From Candidatus Heimdallarchaeota archaeon LC_3 (GTDB lineage Archaea > Asgardarchaeota > Heimdallarchaeia > Hodarchaeales > LC-3): a stretch of 64,000 bases of DNA. The stretch covers positions 1 to 64,000 of the forward strand of contig MDVS01000004.1 of NCBI GenBank assembly GCA_001940645.1, in the 5' to 3' direction. The translations under genes were made by a program, and so were the position numbers. Shown here piece by piece: positions 63,523 to 64,000 of this stretch; within the stretch, counting starts at the first letter, position 1, and the number at the start of each line of letters is the position of its first letter. The notes under the pieces are model-generated. The model saw nothing but the letters and a program-made list of their open reading frames with translations, was not told the origin of the DNA and did no database searches.

Positions 63523-64000
63523 ATGAGAGAAGAAGAACGGTATTCTAGACAATCAAAAGTTGAAGGATGGAATCAATCTGCTATTTCTTCAAGCAAAGTT
63601 ATTATTGTAGGTGTTGGAGCATTAGGATCTGTCGTAGCATTGAATATGGTTATGGCAGGTGTTGGAAAAATTGTTTTGATTGATATGGATACTATTGAAT
63701 TATCTAATTTAAATAGACAAATTTTGTTCAAAGAAAGCGATATTGGTAAATTCAAATCAGAAATCGCAAAAATTGTTCTTTCTCAGATAAATCCTAACTG
63801 TATTATTGAATCTTATACCAAAAGAGTTCAAGAAATACCAGGTTCAATTTTTACTATTGAAAAATCGAGTGATTCAAAAGTTGAATCTAAATTAATAATT
63901 GTTGATGCTTTAGACAATTTTGAAACTAGAAGATGGTTAAATTCTTTAGCTGTAAGTAAAACTTTGCTCTTAGTTTCAGGAGGAATGTACGGGACTCTAG
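63523..64000 (+). CDS. E1/ThiF-like activating enzyme, N-terminal part (runs off window)
   Basis: The gene starts at ATG 63523 after an agagga ribosome binding site and is open to the window end. The protein begins REEERYSRQSKVEGWNQSA, then the nucleotide-binding glycine loop G30-VGALG and D54-x-D56 followed by SNLNRQ, with VDALDNFETR further on. This is the pattern of ThiF/MoeB/UBA1 enzymes, which adenylate the C-terminus of ubiquitin-like proteins. The visible 159 residues do not reach the catalytic cysteine, so true E1 and sulfur-carrier adenylyltransferase cannot be told apart here. The E2 nearby favours an E1. Confidence 0.88.
   Translation, partial: MREEERYSRQSKVEGWNQSAISSSKVIIVGVGALGSVVALNMVMAGVGKIVLIDMDTIELSNLNRQILFKESDIGKFKSEIAKIVLSQINPNCIIESYTKRVQEIPGSIFTIEKSSDSKVESKLIIVDALDNFETRRWLNSLAVSKTLLLVSGGMYGTL

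Noticed and set aside
1..64000. CRISPR array
   Set aside because: No series of short direct repeats with regular spacers was seen; the only tandem repeat is the 335-bp permease unit.

Overview
The window is an AT-rich archaeal chromosome segment whose gene content points to an Asgard archaeon (Promethearchaeota), possibly a Heimdallarchaeia-type lineage; the lineage is inferred from gene content only. Archaeal markers are the rpo3-rpl18e-rpl13-rps9 block, RadA, Orc1/Cdc6, family D DNA polymerase homologues, an AglB/STT3 oligosaccharyltransferase and class III (pilin/archaellin) signal peptides. Asgard-like signs are several Ras/MglA-type small GTPases, a ubiquitin E2 next to an E1-like enzyme, very long HEAT-repeat and zinc-module proteins, and a NEMF/RqcH homologue.

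Layout. 1-2.6 kb: a transposase cut by the window edge, a ferredoxin reductase-like flavoprotein, and gene debris. 2.6-12.2 kb: valS, convergent with a 2266-residue HEAT-repeat protein. 12.6-17.2 kb: an unknown small protein, a decayed gene, a membrane M48-like protein without its zinc motif, a methyltransferase and a zinc alcohol dehydrogenase. 17.3-19.5 kb: the ribosomal protein/RNA polymerase block. 19.76-19.89 kb: a GC-rich segment that folds into a closed multibranched structure, the best non-coding RNA candidate here. 20-24.7 kb: B12-type radical SAM enzyme, GTPase, DnaJ, RadA. 25-27.7 kb: an ABC permease whose 3' end is present in three tandem 335-bp copies. 27.9-36.7 kb: a CorC-like protein, then a five-gene minus-strand operon (GTPase, winged-helix protein, amidohydrolase, GCS2-type ligase with a long extension, VWA protein). 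37-40.2 kb: a HerA/FtsK-like ATPase ending in a zinc-module array. 40.2-46.6 kb: a surface-glycan set (VOC, FkbH-like HAD, acyl carrier protein, acyltransferase, deacetylase, STT3). 46.7-54.9 kb: the replication locus. 54.9-56.9 kb: NEMF/RqcH. 57.1-61.6 kb: pilin/archaellin-like genes in two facing groups. 61.8-64 kb: zinc-ribbon protein, E2, unknown protein, E1-like enzyme (cut by the window end).

The most striking content is the replication locus. It encodes homologues of both subunits of archaeal DNA polymerase D around orc1/cdc6, and both have lost catalytic signatures. The small subunit (DP1-like) lacks nearly all metal ligands of its phosphoesterase nuclease. The large subunit (DP2-like) keeps the overall DP2 layout and a C-terminal zinc finger, but the acidic catalytic motif is altered and the glycine-rich GPIRSAGGT-type motif is gone. 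Both reading frames are long and intact, so this looks like a maintained, catalytically dead PolD-like complex. That would parallel the inactivated B-subunits and the inactivated half of Pol epsilon in eukaryotes.

Other strong points are the GC-rich structured RNA, the GTPase/amidohydrolase/ligase/VWA operon and the ubiquitin-like conjugation genes at the right edge.
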